Of a stretch of 64,000 nucleotides of DNA, positions 28,115 to 37,001 are shown in pieces. The DNA is taken from the NCBI RefSeq assembly GCF_004152935.1, contig NZ_SETE01000001.1:310001-374000 (forward strand), in the 5' to 3' direction. Origin of the DNA: Brumimicrobium glaciale. GTDB lineage: Bacteria > Bacteroidota > Bacteroidia > Flavobacteriales_D > Crocinitomicaceae. The notes under the pieces were generated by a model. That model was given only the letters and a program-made list of their open reading frames with translations, had not been told where the DNA came from and made no database searches. The translations under genes were made by a program, and so were the position numbers. Each line of letters starts with the position of its first letter. The first letter of the stretch is position 1.

Positions 28115-28709
28115 TTAGTTTAGTAACATTTCATATTTCGCGAAAAGACTTTCAATGTAAGGTGAGTTCCTTGAAAACATCTTGGTTCCAACAATACCTA
28201 TTTTCACATTTGAGCACTCGAAACAGATTTCATATATTCCGATTGATTTACCATTAGAATCGTAGAAAATGACAGCGTGCCGAGTAATGTAACACATATT
28301 TACAATATCACTGTCCTCTCCATTAAATATTTCCTTCAATGCTAACTTTGTTTCAATACTATCCAAAAACACTTCGTTTTTAGTAAATTCATAGTCTACT
28401 CTATAAAAACGACCTTGAAAAAGTTTATTTGCTGGACTAGATTGATTATCAATTTTACCCTCAACAATAATCGACTCTTGATAAATAGAATTTTTTGTTC
28501 CTCAGAAAGTTATAGTAATTACTATTAATATATTGCTTTTTAATCTGAACTATTGAAATTTATGAAACGCTTTCATTTAGAAATTTACCGTAAATCTCTT
28601 GAAGGTCATTAGAAAGATTTGTCTCAATATTTAAGTCATATTTTTCAACAACTATTTGAGAATTGATTTTGAATGAAAAGAATAAGAATAAAATTTGCAC
28701 ATATTTCAT
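28115..28709 (-). pseudogene. Decayed secreted protein gene of unknown family
   Basis: The 5' part (28709-28560) encodes 49 residues starting MKYVQILFLFFSFKINSQIV, a signal peptide, and stops at TAA. A second frame, open from 28501 to 28115 without a start codon, encodes about 128 residues: GTKNSIYQESIIVEGKIDNQ, LFQGRFYRVDYEFTKNEVFL, VNMCYITRHAVIFYDSNGK, ending AKYEMLLN. Together they look like one exported protein of about 190 residues broken by a frameshift and stops. I do not recognise the family. Confidence 0.55.
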
Positions 28710-28751
28710 AGTGTATCATTTCAATTTATGAACTAGAATGTTCAATAACTA

Positions 28752-28978
28752 GGCATGCTTATTTTTGAAATCCAGGGAGTTGACATTTGAAAATACCATG
28801 CTCTAATCTGCCTAACAATACCGACCTTTTAAAAAAAAAATATAACCATGATTTTTGATTTCCCAGTATACAAGGTCGTGTTTGAATTAGAATTTTTAAT
28901 AGCAAGGCGCTGAGATTTTTATAATTCAAGGAGTTGACATTTGTCAATGACTGATTATAAAAATTTTAGCAACGCCGA
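28752..28978. repeat. Two copies of a GGAGTTGACATTTG repeat; the second forms a long inverted repeat
   Basis: GGAGTTGACATTTG occurs at 28776-28789 and 28930-28943. The second copy lies inside a ~78-base imperfect inverted repeat (28901-28978): AAGGCGCTGAGATTTTTATA against TATAAAAATTTTAGCAACGC. The first copy (from 28752) is more degraded. This fills most of the gap between the decayed gene and the TPR protein gene. Confidence 0.6.
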
Positions 28979-29000
28979 TATTAGACATTCTAAACAAACA

Positions 29001-30803
29001 TCAATTGATTTTTCTGTATGCTTTTCGTGCCTCCGTAACAAACAAACTTCCAGGATAATCTCTCATCAATTGAAAATAGTATTCTGCAGCTTTTTTATTG
29101 TCGAAAAGATGATTCTCATACATCTGTGCAATCTGATATAATGCATCATCTGCTAAAATATCATCACCATGTTTTTCTACAATTTCAAGGAGCAGACCAA
29201 TTGCTGTTTCCCACTCGCCTTTAAACTGGTGAGCAGAAGATTTTCGCATTAAAATATCATCTTTTAATTTATGATCTGGAAAAATATCTGTAATAGAATC
29301 ATAGAGTTGAAATGCTTCGTCATATTTGTGTTGCTCTAATAATAAATCTGCTTTTGCAAATTGTCCCATCGCTACGAAGTTTGAATCTAATCCTAAATTA
29401 TCAGTAATCAAGATTGATAAATTCATCGCATCGTTGGCAATAAGTCGGGTAGTGGCTTCTTTTAGAACATCCAATTGAGATTGTGCAAAAATGAAATCTC
29501 CATCATAATAAAAAATTCTAGCATTTTTAAATTTTGCTTCTTGGCCAATGGGTTCATATTTGAATTGTTTTTCTACTTGCATATAAAGTAAAGAAGCATC
29601 CCAAACATTATTACGCAGAACCAAGACATCGGCCATCAATAATTTTATTTTCGCTTCTTCAACATCATTGTATTTAGGAAGGTTTAATGCATTTTCTAAG
29701 GTAAGAATAGCTGAATCCGGTTGATTGCCATAATAAGCTTGAATATATGCTAACTCTCTAATGATTGGCAAAGCTTTACCATTTTTAGGCATTCTCGCTA
29801 GAGTTTTCTGATATTCATTAATCGTTTCATCGACCTGTGATGATGAATAATTCCTCAACGTCGTAATTTCCATATAACGGGTATTCAGCAATAATTGTTC
29901 TGCTGAATAGTAATAAGGTTTGCCCTCACCTAACTCAATAATGTATTTGAATGCAGATCTAGCAGTCGAAAACTCATTGTTCAATGCTGCCTGATTTCCT
30001 ATTTTATAAACTTCTCGCCCATCGTTAGTTGTTCTTTTATCTAGCGCTTTTGATTGAACCAATGCCGCTGGAAAGTTTCTTTTTTGAATTAATGCCCAAA
30101 CTAGTAATTCGGAATAAATAGCATCATCAGGATTTTTCTGAATCTTACGGATCAATTCGTTCTGAAACATTTTAAAACGCGCATTGTCTTCTTCATCAAA
30201 ATCAATCATTCTAGGGATGAGTATTTTTAAAGAAGAAATCATTCCCGGATTGTAATCCAAAAGATCAATGTATTCTTTAATCATTTTTTCATCTTGATTC
30301 AAAGCGCCATAAACTTCTGCAAATTGGATATTCAAAGGATAATTTCCTTTCAGAACTTGGTTCCCTTTTTCTAAAGTCTGCAAAGCCAGATCATATTTGC
30401 CAAGGTTTGAAAAAGCTTTCTGCAAATCAATGATTGTTCTTGGGTTTGGTGCAAGATTGTCTATTAAATCTAAAAAGGCTTTATCCGCTTTCTTCTGGTT
30501 GCTTTGCTGCTCATATTCATCTCCTAAAGCGACTTGGTATTCTAAATTGTATGGATGATTTGCGATTTGCTTTTCTATTAACTGAATCGTTTCCTTTTCT
30601 TGATTTGATTCCTTTAAACAAGATATATAACGTTTAAAAATAAACTCACTTGGGTTTATATCATAGACTTTTTCAAAATAGGGCAATGCTTTTTCACAAT
30701 CGCCCTCATTGAAGTAATAATTTGCCAACTGTTCATCTGTGCTTTGTCCGAATAGAAAAGTCAGTGAAAATATAAATACGATATGTAGAATAAATTTAGT
30801 CAT
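29001..30803 (-). CDS. Exported tetratricopeptide-repeat protein
   Basis: A 600-residue protein with a signal peptide (ending FLFGQS) and helical TPR-like repeats over most of its length, for example ANYYFNEGDCEKALPYFEKV, YDLALQTLEKGNQVLKGNYP and YDEAFQLYDSITDIFPDH. The C-terminal segment DDALYQIAQMYENHLFDNKK with AAEYYFQLMRDYPGSLFV is a classic outer-membrane-assembly-type TPR. It overlaps the upstream lipoprotein gene by 8 bases, so the two are probably translated together and may form one envelope complex. The exact role is unknown. Confidence 0.85.
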   Translation of the reverse strand: MTKFILHIVFIFSLTFLFGQSTDEQLANYYFNEGDCEKALPYFEKVYDINPSEFIFKRYISCLKESNQEKETIQLIEKQIANHPYNLEYQVALGDEYEQQSNQKKADKAFLDLIDNLAPNPRTIIDLQKAFSNLGKYDLALQTLEKGNQVLKGNYPLNIQFAEVYGALNQDEKMIKEYIDLLDYNPGMISSLKILIPRMIDFDEEDNARFKMFQNELIRKIQKNPDDAIYSELLVWALIQKRNFPAALVQSKALDKRTTNDGREVYKIGNQAALNNEFSTARSAFKYIIELGEGKPYYYSAEQLLLNTRYMEITTLRNYSSSQVDETINEYQKTLARMPKNGKALPIIRELAYIQAYYGNQPDSAILTLENALNLPKYNDVEEAKIKLLMADVLVLRNNVWDASLLYMQVEKQFKYEPIGQEAKFKNARIFYYDGDFIFAQSQLDVLKEATTRLIANDAMNLSILITDNLGLDSNFVAMGQFAKADLLLEQHKYDEAFQLYDSITDIFPDHKLKDDILMRKSSAHQFKGEWETAIGLLLEIVEKHGDDILADDALYQIAQMYENHLFDNKKAAEYYFQLMRDYPGSLFVTEARKAYRKIN

Positions 30804-31347
30804 TTGAAATCTTAACTAAAGAATCTCCAAGATTTTTAATAATTGGATGAAGTGAATCGTATCTGGTATAGTATTTATCTGTAGTTTGGATATAGTATTT
30901 TAGCACTTCTTCGATTTCGTGAATTTTAGATTTTTCGAAATTGATAAATTCTTGATATTTATCTCTATCATTCACACCATTTTCAATATCGTGTTTCAAA
31001 TCATCTAATTTTTGCTGAACTTCAGGAATAGTTTGTTTCGCTTTGGCTAGATTACCAGAGTTTTTTGAAATAACTTTTCTGATTTCTTTATAGGAATTCA
31101 TTTGATTTGCCAACCTATAATCAATTGTGTCTGCTATATAATGTTTTTTCACATTTAGTATTGTAGCACGTACAGAAGCTATGATTTCTGATGGGTCGTA
31201 TCTTATTGTATCATTAGTAATTGTTTCAAGACTATCTAGAGTATGTTCCATCTTATCTATTTCTGATAAGAGTTCTTTTTTGTTATCATTTTTACAACTT
31301 GTTATCACTAATCCAAATGCTGCAACTATAACGAAATACCATTTCAT
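30796..31347 (-). CDS. Coiled-coil lipoprotein
   Basis: A 183-residue lipoprotein. The leader MKWYFVIVAAFGLVITSC ends in a lipobox with Cys18. The rest is charged and helical, with long heptad-like stretches (KKELLSEIDKMEHTLDSLET, QQKLDDLKHDIENGV, FEKSKIHEIEEVLKYYIQ). It overlaps the TPR gene downstream, and a promoter stands upstream, so the pair forms one transcript. No known family recognised beyond this architecture. Confidence 0.8.
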   Translation of the reverse strand: MKWYFVIVAAFGLVITSCKNDNKKELLSEIDKMEHTLDSLETITNDTIRYDPSEIIASVRATILNVKKHYIADTIDYRLANQMNSYKEIRKVISKNSGNLAKAKQTIPEVQQKLDDLKHDIENGVNDRDKYQEFINFEKSKIHEIEEVLKYYIQTTDKYYTRYDSLHPIIKNLGDSLVKISND

Positions 31348-31369
31348 ATTATTCTTATTTTAATTTATT

Positions 31370-31400
31370 CAAACTTACGAAAAAACATTGCTTTTGACAA
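31370..31400 (-). promoter_or_regulatory. Promoter of the lipoprotein-TPR operon
   Basis: On the minus strand TTG (31400-31398) is followed after 20 bases by TAAGTTTG (31377-31370). The leader to the ATG at 31347 is short, as usual in this phylum. Confidence 0.5.
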
Positions 31401-31412
31401 GAAGAAATAAAT

Positions 31413-31455
31413 AACCGCAATGGCGCGGAGGTTTTCGCAAAGGTCGCCAAGAAAA
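31413..31455. repeat. Left inverted element flanking the GxxExxY gene
   Basis: Starts with AACCGCAATGGCGC (31413-31426), the exact inverse of GCGCCATTGCGGTT at 32044-32057, and continues in purine-rich sequence with CGCAAAGGTCGCCAAG. Confidence 0.65.
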
Positions 31456-31540
31456 GAAAAAGAGGAGGTAAGGAAGAGTTGTTTTAAACAACTAGAGTTT
31501 TCATAGGGATTACGGCTTGTGGGGTTTGTTTTACTGTAAA

Positions 31541-31918
31541 TCACAATCCATTCACAACTCTTTTTAAACCATGTTTTAAAAGTGAAACATGAAAGTTGAT
31601 AAGTAAACCTAATTTATAATCTCCAAGTTTTAAATAAGTTAACGTTTGTGCTAGATGAACATCATTTAACGCTTCAACACTTTTAATTTCTATTTCAACT
31701 TTGTTTTCGACTAGTAAATCAATTCGATATCCACATTCCAGCTTTACTCCTCCGAATACCAAAGGCATTGGTTTCTCTTTAATTACATTGAGGTCTTCCA
31801 TACCAAGTTTATAAAATAAACATTCTTGGTATGCGCTTTCCAATAATCCAGGGCCAAGAGCTTTATGTACTTCGATTGCGCAACCAATTATTCGATTCGC
31901 TATTTGATTTTCAGTCAT
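31541..31918 (-). CDS. GxxExxY family protein
   Basis: A 125-residue protein with the name-giving motif GLLESAY at residues 24-30, followed by VFGGVKLECGYRIDLLVENK and VEIEIKSVEALNDVHLAQTL. The D...ExK pattern (IDLLV ... EIEIKS) resembles the PD-(D/E)XK nuclease core. The family is widespread in Bacteroidota and other phyla and has no proven function. It is not in an operon and lies between two inverted repeat elements, suggesting it may travel with them. Confidence 0.88.
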   Translation of the reverse strand: MTENQIANRIIGCAIEVHKALGPGLLESAYQECLFYKLGMEDLNVIKEKPMPLVFGGVKLECGYRIDLLVENKVEIEIKSVEALNDVHLAQTLTYLKLGDYKLGLLINFHVSLLKHGLKRVVNGL

Positions 31919-32012
31919 GATATTTAGGTTTAAGGTTTTTTTTAATTTTCTAATGCTTATTTAAGATACAAAAATCTATTACAATTAACCTACTATTTAT
32001 TCATTATCTCTT

Positions 32013-32060
32013 CTTTCTTCTTTGAGAACTCTGCGTCTTCTTAGCGCCATTGCGGTTAAT
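32013..32060. repeat. Right inverted element flanking the GxxExxY gene
   Basis: TTCTTTGAGAACTCTGCGTC leads into GCGCCATTGCGGTT (32044-32057), inverse of the left element. Same loose family as 5507-5563. Confidence 0.65.
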
Positions 32061-32070
32061 TTTTTTTCAT

Positions 32071-32102
32071 AAAAAAAAGCTGCTCCAATTGGAACAGCTT
32101 TT
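32071..32102 (-). terminator. Intrinsic terminator of the rimP-nusA-infB operon
   Basis: AAAAGCTGCTCCAA and TTGGAACAGCTTTT (32075-32088 and 32089-32102) form a 14-bp stem with one G-U pair in the minus-strand RNA, followed by a U-run. It lies 22 bases after the infB stop. Confidence 0.85.
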
Positions 32103-32123
32103 AAATATTTAGTGAAGAAACTT

Positions 32124-35045
32124 TTATTTAAGTTTTCTTGCTACTTCTTTTTCTTCGTAAGCTTCGATGATATCACCTGCTTTAATGTCGTTAAACTTAT
32201 CAATGTTCAATCCACATTCGTAGTTGTTTTTCACCTCTTTTACGTCGTCTTTGAATCGTTTCAATGATCCCAACTTACCTTCGTGAGTTACAATTCCATC
32301 TCTAATCAAACGAATCTTAGAATTACGTTGGATAGTTCCTGAAGTAACATAACAACCAGCAATTGTACCTACTTTCGTAATGTCGAAAGTTTCTCTTACT
32401 TCTGCAGTACCAACGATTTCTTCTTTAATGTCTGGAGATAACATTCCTTCCATTGCAGATTTTAATTCGTCGATTGCTTTGTAAATTACAGAGTACAATC
32501 TGATGTCAATTTGCTCTTCATCCGCTAATTTCTTAGCCGATACTGTTGGTCTCACTTGGAAACCAATAATAATCGCATCAGATGCAGAAGCTAAATTCAC
32601 ATCTGCCTCAGTAATTGCACCTACAGCTTTGTGAACAATATTTACTTGAATTTCTTCAGTAGACAATTTCAATAATGAGTCAGATAATGCTTCAATAGAA
32701 CCATCAACGTCACCTTTCACAATGATGTTTAATTCCTTAAAGTCACCAATCGCTAAACGACGACCGATTTCATCAAGTGTAATGTGTTTCTGAGTACGTA
32801 ACCCTTGTTCTCTGTATAGTTGCTCTCTTCGTGATGCAATATTTCTTGCTTCACGTTCGTCATTCATAATATAGAACTTGTCACCTGCACTTGGTGCACC
32901 GTTAATACCAATAATTGAAATTGGAGTTGATGGTGGCGCAGTCGTCAAGTTTTGACCTTTCTCATTCAACATTGCACGAACTCTTCCTGTATGTTTACCG
33001 GCTAAGATGATGTCTCCAACTCTTAAGGTACCTGCTTCAACAAGCATGTTGGTTACATATCCTTTTCCTTTATCAAGAGAAGATTCTAATACAGTTCCTG
33101 TTGCATTCTTGTTTGGATTCGCTTTCAATTCAAGTAAATCTGCTTCTAAGATTACTTTTTCAAGTAGCTCTTCGATATTCTTACCGTGTTTAGCAGAAAT
33201 TTCTTGACATTGATATTTTCCTCCCCATTCTTCTACAAGAATGTTCATTTGAGAAAGTTGCTCTTTAATTTTATCTGGGTTTGCACCTGCCTTGTCAATC
33301 TTATTGATTGCAAATACCATTGGTACGTTTGCCGCTTGAGCGTGAGAAATTGCCTCTTTTGTTTGTGGCATCACGTCATCATCCGCTGCTACAATAATAA
33401 TTGCAACGTCAGTAACTTGCGCACCACGGGCTCTCATCGCAGTAAAGGCTTCGTGACCTGGAGTATCAAGGAAAGTTAAACGTTTTCCTTTCAGTTTTAC
33501 AGAGTAAGCACCAATGTGCTGTGTAATTCCTCCTGCCTCACCATCAGCAATTTTCGCTTTACGGATGTAATCCAATAAAGATGTTTTACCGTGGTCAACG
33601 TGACCCATTACAGTAATAATTGGCGGACGATCAAGTAAATCCTCTGGTTTATCTTCTTCTACTTTAATAGAATCTTGAACATCAGCAGAAACGAATTCTA
33701 CATCAAATCCAAACTCTTCTGCAACAATTTGAATGGTCTCAGCATCCAAACGTTGGTTAATAGAAGCGAAAATACCCAATGACATACAAGCTGAAACAAC
33801 CTCAGTTGGTCCAACATCCATCATCGAAGCCAATTCTGAAACCGAAACGAATTCAGTAAGCTTTAAGATAGATTTTTCTTGTTCCTCTTGTTGTAATTCT
33901 TTTTCACGCTTTTCAGCATAAGAATCTCTTTTCGCTCGTCTGTTTTTAGATCCTTTGGATTTTCCTCCTCCAGACAAACGTGCTAATGTATCCTTAATTT
34001 CTTTTTCAATATCCTTAGCTGTAACCTCTTTTCTAGGCTCATGCTTCTTAACTCCACCTCTCCCTTTTGCACGAACAACATCAGTCCTAGGACCTTTTGT
34101 TGCTGGAGCATTAGTTCCGGTTTTCTTAACATCAACCTTCTTGATGCGTTTACGTTTTCTTTTATTATCGTGTTCCTTTTTCTTAGGTTCCTTCTTTTCT
34201 GGTAAAATAATTTTACCAACAACAACAGGACCAGCCAATTTTTTTCTAGAAACAGAAATTAAATCAACTTTTCTTTCCTCTTTTTTAGGAGCAGGAGTTT
34301 CAATAGCTGGTTTTTTCTCTTCTTCTTTCTTGCTAGTTCCGACAGTTCTGGATTCTACTTTCTTTTCAGGAGTAGGAGTTGGAGTATGAGTTTTTGTCTT
34401 TTCGTACTTCTTAGCAGCTGGCTTTTCCTCTTTCTTCTTCTCCTTTTTCTTTTTGTCAGGACGCGTTCTTGTGTCGATGTTAGAAAGATCTATTTTACCA
34501 ATCACATTAAGTCCACCGCTTTTTTCGTCTTTCGACTTAGGCTCTTCCTTAATTAATTTTGGGGCTTTATCTTCTTGCTCAGCTGGCTTTTCTTCCTGCT
34601 TTACTTCAGGTTCAGCTTTTACAGGTTCCTCTTTCTTAACTTCTTCGACCGGTTCTTCCTTTTTCACTTCTTTGACTTCCACTTTAGGAGTCTCAGCTAC
34701 CTCAGGTTCTTTCGCAGGAGCTTTTGGAGAAGGAGATTCCTTTTCAGGAACAACGAAGTCATCTTCGTCATCATCTTCTTCTACTTTAGAACTTTCCTCT
34801 TCTTTTGTTTTCAAAGAAACAGTTTTCCTTTTTTCGCGTTTTACCGCTGTTTTCTCCGCTTCTTCTTTCAGCGTTTGATCATCAGCAAATTTTACACTCA
34901 AAATATCATAGTGCTCAGGTTCCAACTTAGTGTTAGGACTTGAGTCTATCTCAATCTCTTTTGTTTTCAAGAATTCTACTAACGTGGAAATTCCTACGTT
35001 TAATTCTCTTGCAACTTTGCTTAATCTTTTTACTTTACCGGCCAT
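32124..35045 (-). CDS. infB: Translation initiation factor IF-2
   Basis: A 973-residue GTPase that brings initiator tRNA to the 30S subunit. An IF2_N domain is at residues 1-52 ([20 protein letters not shown]). A very long low-complexity Glu/Lys/Pro/Ala linker runs to about residue 390, then a second N-type domain ([18 protein letters not shown]). The G domain carries [29 protein letters not shown] and NKIDK, followed by domains II-IV. Its start is 66 bases after nusA. The large linker is normal for Bacteroidota IF-2 but makes protein-level alignment there useless. Confidence 0.98.
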   Translation of the reverse strand: MAGKVKRLSKVARELNVGISTLVEFLKTKEIEIDSSPNTKLEPEHYDILSVKFADDQTLKEEAEKTAVKREKRKTVSLKTKEEESSKVEEDDDEDDFVVPEKESPSPKAPAKEPEVAETPKVEVKEVKKEEPVEEVKKEEPVKAEPEVKQEEKPAEQEDKAPKLIKEEPKSKDEKSGGLNVIGKIDLSNIDTRTRPDKKKKEKKKEEKPAAKKYEKTKTHTPTPTPEKKVESRTVGTSKKEEEKKPAIETPAPKKEERKVDLISVSRKKLAGPVVVGKIILPEKKEPKKKEHDNKRKRKRIKKVDVKKTGTNAPATKGPRTDVVRAKGRGGVKKHEPRKEVTAKDIEKEIKDTLARLSGGGKSKGSKNRRAKRDSYAEKREKELQQEEQEKSILKLTEFVSVSELASMMDVGPTEVVSACMSLGIFASINQRLDAETIQIVAEEFGFDVEFVSADVQDSIKVEEDKPEDLLDRPPIITVMGHVDHGKTSLLDYIRKAKIADGEAGGITQHIGAYSVKLKGKRLTFLDTPGHEAFTAMRARGAQVTDVAIIIVAADDDVMPQTKEAISHAQAANVPMVFAINKIDKAGANPDKIKEQLSQMNILVEEWGGKYQCQEISAKHGKNIEELLEKVILEADLLELKANPNKNATGTVLESSLDKGKGYVTNMLVEAGTLRVGDIILAGKHTGRVRAMLNEKGQNLTTAPPSTPISIIGINGAPSAGDKFYIMNDEREARNIASRREQLYREQGLRTQKHITLDEIGRRLAIGDFKELNIIVKGDVDGSIEALSDSLLKLSTEEIQVNIVHKAVGAITEADVNLASASDAIIIGFQVRPTVSAKKLADEEQIDIRLYSVIYKAIDELKSAMEGMLSPDIKEEIVGTAEVRETFDITKVGTIAGCYVTSGTIQRNSKIRLIRDGIVTHEGKLGSLKRFKDDVKEVKNNYECGLNIDKFNDIKAGDIIEAYEEKEVARKLK

Positions 35046-35111
35046 ATATTACGTCCTTCCTATTAATCTATAATTCTTTATTAAACGCCTAAGTTAAGGT
35101 TTGTATTGAAT

Positions 35112-36347
35112 CTATTCAAACTCTGACTCCAAAATCTTAAAGACTTCACGAATTGTTTCCTCTTCTAGGTCTGTTCTTTTTATCAACTCGGCTACATCCA
35201 ATTCAAGTACAGATTTTGCTGAATCGCAACCAATTGCTTTCAACTCATCTATAATCCAGCTGTCGATTTCATCTGCAAACTCTTCTAAGTCAACATCTTC
35301 TACATCTTCAGCACCTTCTCTGTAAACATCTATTTCGTATCCCGTTAAGCGACTTGCCAACTTGATATTAAATCCTCCTTTACCAATTGCCAATGAAACT
35401 TGATCATTTTTAAGATAAACGTTTGCACGCTCTTCTTCTTCAAGTAATTCTACTGACGTAATTTTTGCTGGTGAAAGCGCACGTTGAATATACAACTGCA
35501 TATTGTTTGTGTAGTTAATTACATCAATGTTTTCATTGCGCAATTCACGAACAATACCGTGGATACGTGATCCTTTCATACCAACACAAGCACCAACTGG
35601 GTCAATTCTGTCATCATATGACTCAACCGCAACTTTAGCACGTTCACCTGGAACACGCACAATTTTCTTGATTGTAATTAAACCATCAAAAACTTCTGGT
35701 ACTTCTAATTCAAACAAACGTTCCAAGAATTCAGGAGCCGAACGAGATAATATAATCACAGGAGTACTGTTTCTCATATCTACCTTCGCAACAACTGCAC
35801 GAACAGGTTCTCCTTTTTTGAAGTAATCTGAAGGAATTTGCTCTGATTTTGGTAAAATCAATTCATTTCCATCGTCATCCAAAATAAGGATTTCTTTCTT
35901 CCAAACTTGGTAAACCTCACCAGTGATGATATCTCCAATACGGTCTTTGTATACTTTGTATAATTGGTCTTTCTCTAATTCTAAAATTCTAGAAATTAAA
36001 TTTTGACGCAATGAAAGAATATTTCTTCTTCCGAAATCTTCAAATTTAATTTCCTCAGAAACATCCTCTCCAACTTCAAAATCTGGTTCGATCTTTACAG
36101 CTTGAGAATATGCTATCTCGATATTTGGGTCTTCAACCTCTCCATCAGGAACAATTTCTTTGTTTACCCAAATTTCGAAATCACCCTTGTCGATATTGAT
36201 AATAACATCACAATGCTCATCAGTACCATATTTTTTCTTTAAGATAGTACGAAATACGTCTTCTAAAACACGCATCATCGTCTGTCTGTCAATACTTTTA
36301 AATTCTTTGAATTCAGTGAAAACTTCTATTAAGTTCATACTATTCAT
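35112..36347 (-). CDS. nusA: Transcription termination/antitermination factor NusA
   Basis: A 411-residue RNA polymerase accessory factor. The N-terminal RNAP-binding domain (LIEVFTEFKEFKSIDRQTMM) is followed by an S1 domain (GDIITGEVYQVWKKEILIL) and two KH domains (RIDPVGACVGMKGSRIHGIV and VSLAIGKGGFNIKLASRLTG). It ends in a short helical segment and lacks the C-terminal acidic repeats of E. coli NusA, as is usual outside Gammaproteobacteria. It is 7 bases after rimP. An ATG three codons in is an alternative start. Confidence 0.97.
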   Translation of the reverse strand: MNSMNLIEVFTEFKEFKSIDRQTMMRVLEDVFRTILKKKYGTDEHCDVIINIDKGDFEIWVNKEIVPDGEVEDPNIEIAYSQAVKIEPDFEVGEDVSEEIKFEDFGRRNILSLRQNLISRILELEKDQLYKVYKDRIGDIITGEVYQVWKKEILILDDDGNELILPKSEQIPSDYFKKGEPVRAVVAKVDMRNSTPVIILSRSAPEFLERLFELEVPEVFDGLITIKKIVRVPGERAKVAVESYDDRIDPVGACVGMKGSRIHGIVRELRNENIDVINYTNNMQLYIQRALSPAKITSVELLEEEERANVYLKNDQVSLAIGKGGFNIKLASRLTGYEIDVYREGAEDVEDVDLEEFADEIDSWIIDELKAIGCDSAKSVLELDVAELIKRTDLEEETIREVFKILESEFE

Positions 36348-36354
36348 TAGTTCA

Positions 36355-36834
36355 CTATTTAAATGATATTACAATTTTTGTTTCCTTTATCTCTTCGAAA
36401 GTGTATTCATGTTCTTGAACAACAATTTCTTTTTTCTTCTTCCCTTCAACGCGCTCTTTCGAAGTTGTTTCCAGTTTAATACCATTTTCATCAACGTGCT
36501 TTAACACACCTTCAATGGTATTGTTTTTTTCTTTCAGCTGTACCTTAATTTCGTTTCCGATGTTCTTAATGTACTGTTTCAAAACTCGAAAAGGTTTATC
36601 TAAACCCGCCGATGACACAGACAGTTCGAAATCTTGTTCCTCCCTATCTAAATTGTGTTCTATGTTCCTTGAGACAGAAACGCAGTCATTAATGGCTACA
36701 TTTCCGTCTTCTACGTCTAACTCTACTTGAATGACATTGTTTGATGATATTGCTATCTCTACAATGAACAAGCCTTTATCCAGCTCGTTTATTCTCTCTA
36801 TTGCTAGTTCTTCTATGATTTTCTTCTTCAGCAT
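36355..36834 (-). CDS. rimP: Ribosome maturation factor RimP
   Basis: A protein of about 159 residues needed for 30S subunit maturation. The N-terminal KIIEELAIERINELDKGLF and the segment with NDCVSVSRNIEHNLDREEQ and LSVSSAGLDKPFR are the RimP signature. I chose the ATG at 36834; a TTG start at 36855 would put the first codons inside a hairpin and adds seven non-family residues. It is the first gene of rimP-nusA-infB, expressed from the promoter at 36896-36925 through a terminator-like leader. Confidence 0.93.
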   Translation of the reverse strand: MLKKKIIEELAIERINELDKGLFIVEIAISSNNVIQVELDVEDGNVAINDCVSVSRNIEHNLDREEQDFELSVSSAGLDKPFRVLKQYIKNIGNEIKVQLKEKNNTIEGVLKHVDENGIKLETTSKERVEGKKKKEIVVQEHEYTFEEIKETKIVISFK

Positions 36835-36840
36835 ACTTAC

Positions 36841-36866
36841 AAAAAGAGGGGACAAATTGTCCCCTC
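36841..36866 (-). promoter_or_regulatory. Terminator-like hairpin in the rimP leader (possible attenuator)
   Basis: In minus-strand RNA, GAGGGGACAA and TTGTCCCCTC (36866-36857 and 36855-36846) form a perfect 10-bp stem with a one-base centre, followed by five U (36845-36841). The U-run ends six bases before the rimP ATG. Because the promoter lies upstream, RNA polymerase must pass it to express the operon. It could alternatively be the terminator of the upstream protease operon. Confidence 0.65.
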
Positions 36867-36895
36867 GTTCTATTAAATTTGTATATAAAACAGTG

Positions 36896-36925
36896 CAAAT
36901 GTAATTAAAATAATTCGAAATACAA
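36896..36925 (-). promoter_or_regulatory. Promoter of rimP-nusA-infB
   Basis: TTG (36925-36923), 19-base spacer, TACATTTG (36903-36896) on the minus strand. A start site near 36890 would give a leader of about 55 bases. Confidence 0.65.
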
Positions 36926-37001
36926 TATTATTTATTTTTATGCTGACTTTCAAGTGCATTGAAGATACACTTTACTTCTTCAATACTTGTAAATTTAGAT
37001 T

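Noticed and set aside
34453-34943. Long Ser/Phe-rich plus-strand frames inside infB
   Set aside because: They arise from the Glu/Lys-rich linker of IF-2 read on the other strand.
36355-36855. TTG start at 36855 for rimP
   Set aside because: It lies inside the leader hairpin and adds residues not typical of RimP; ATG at 36834 fits better.
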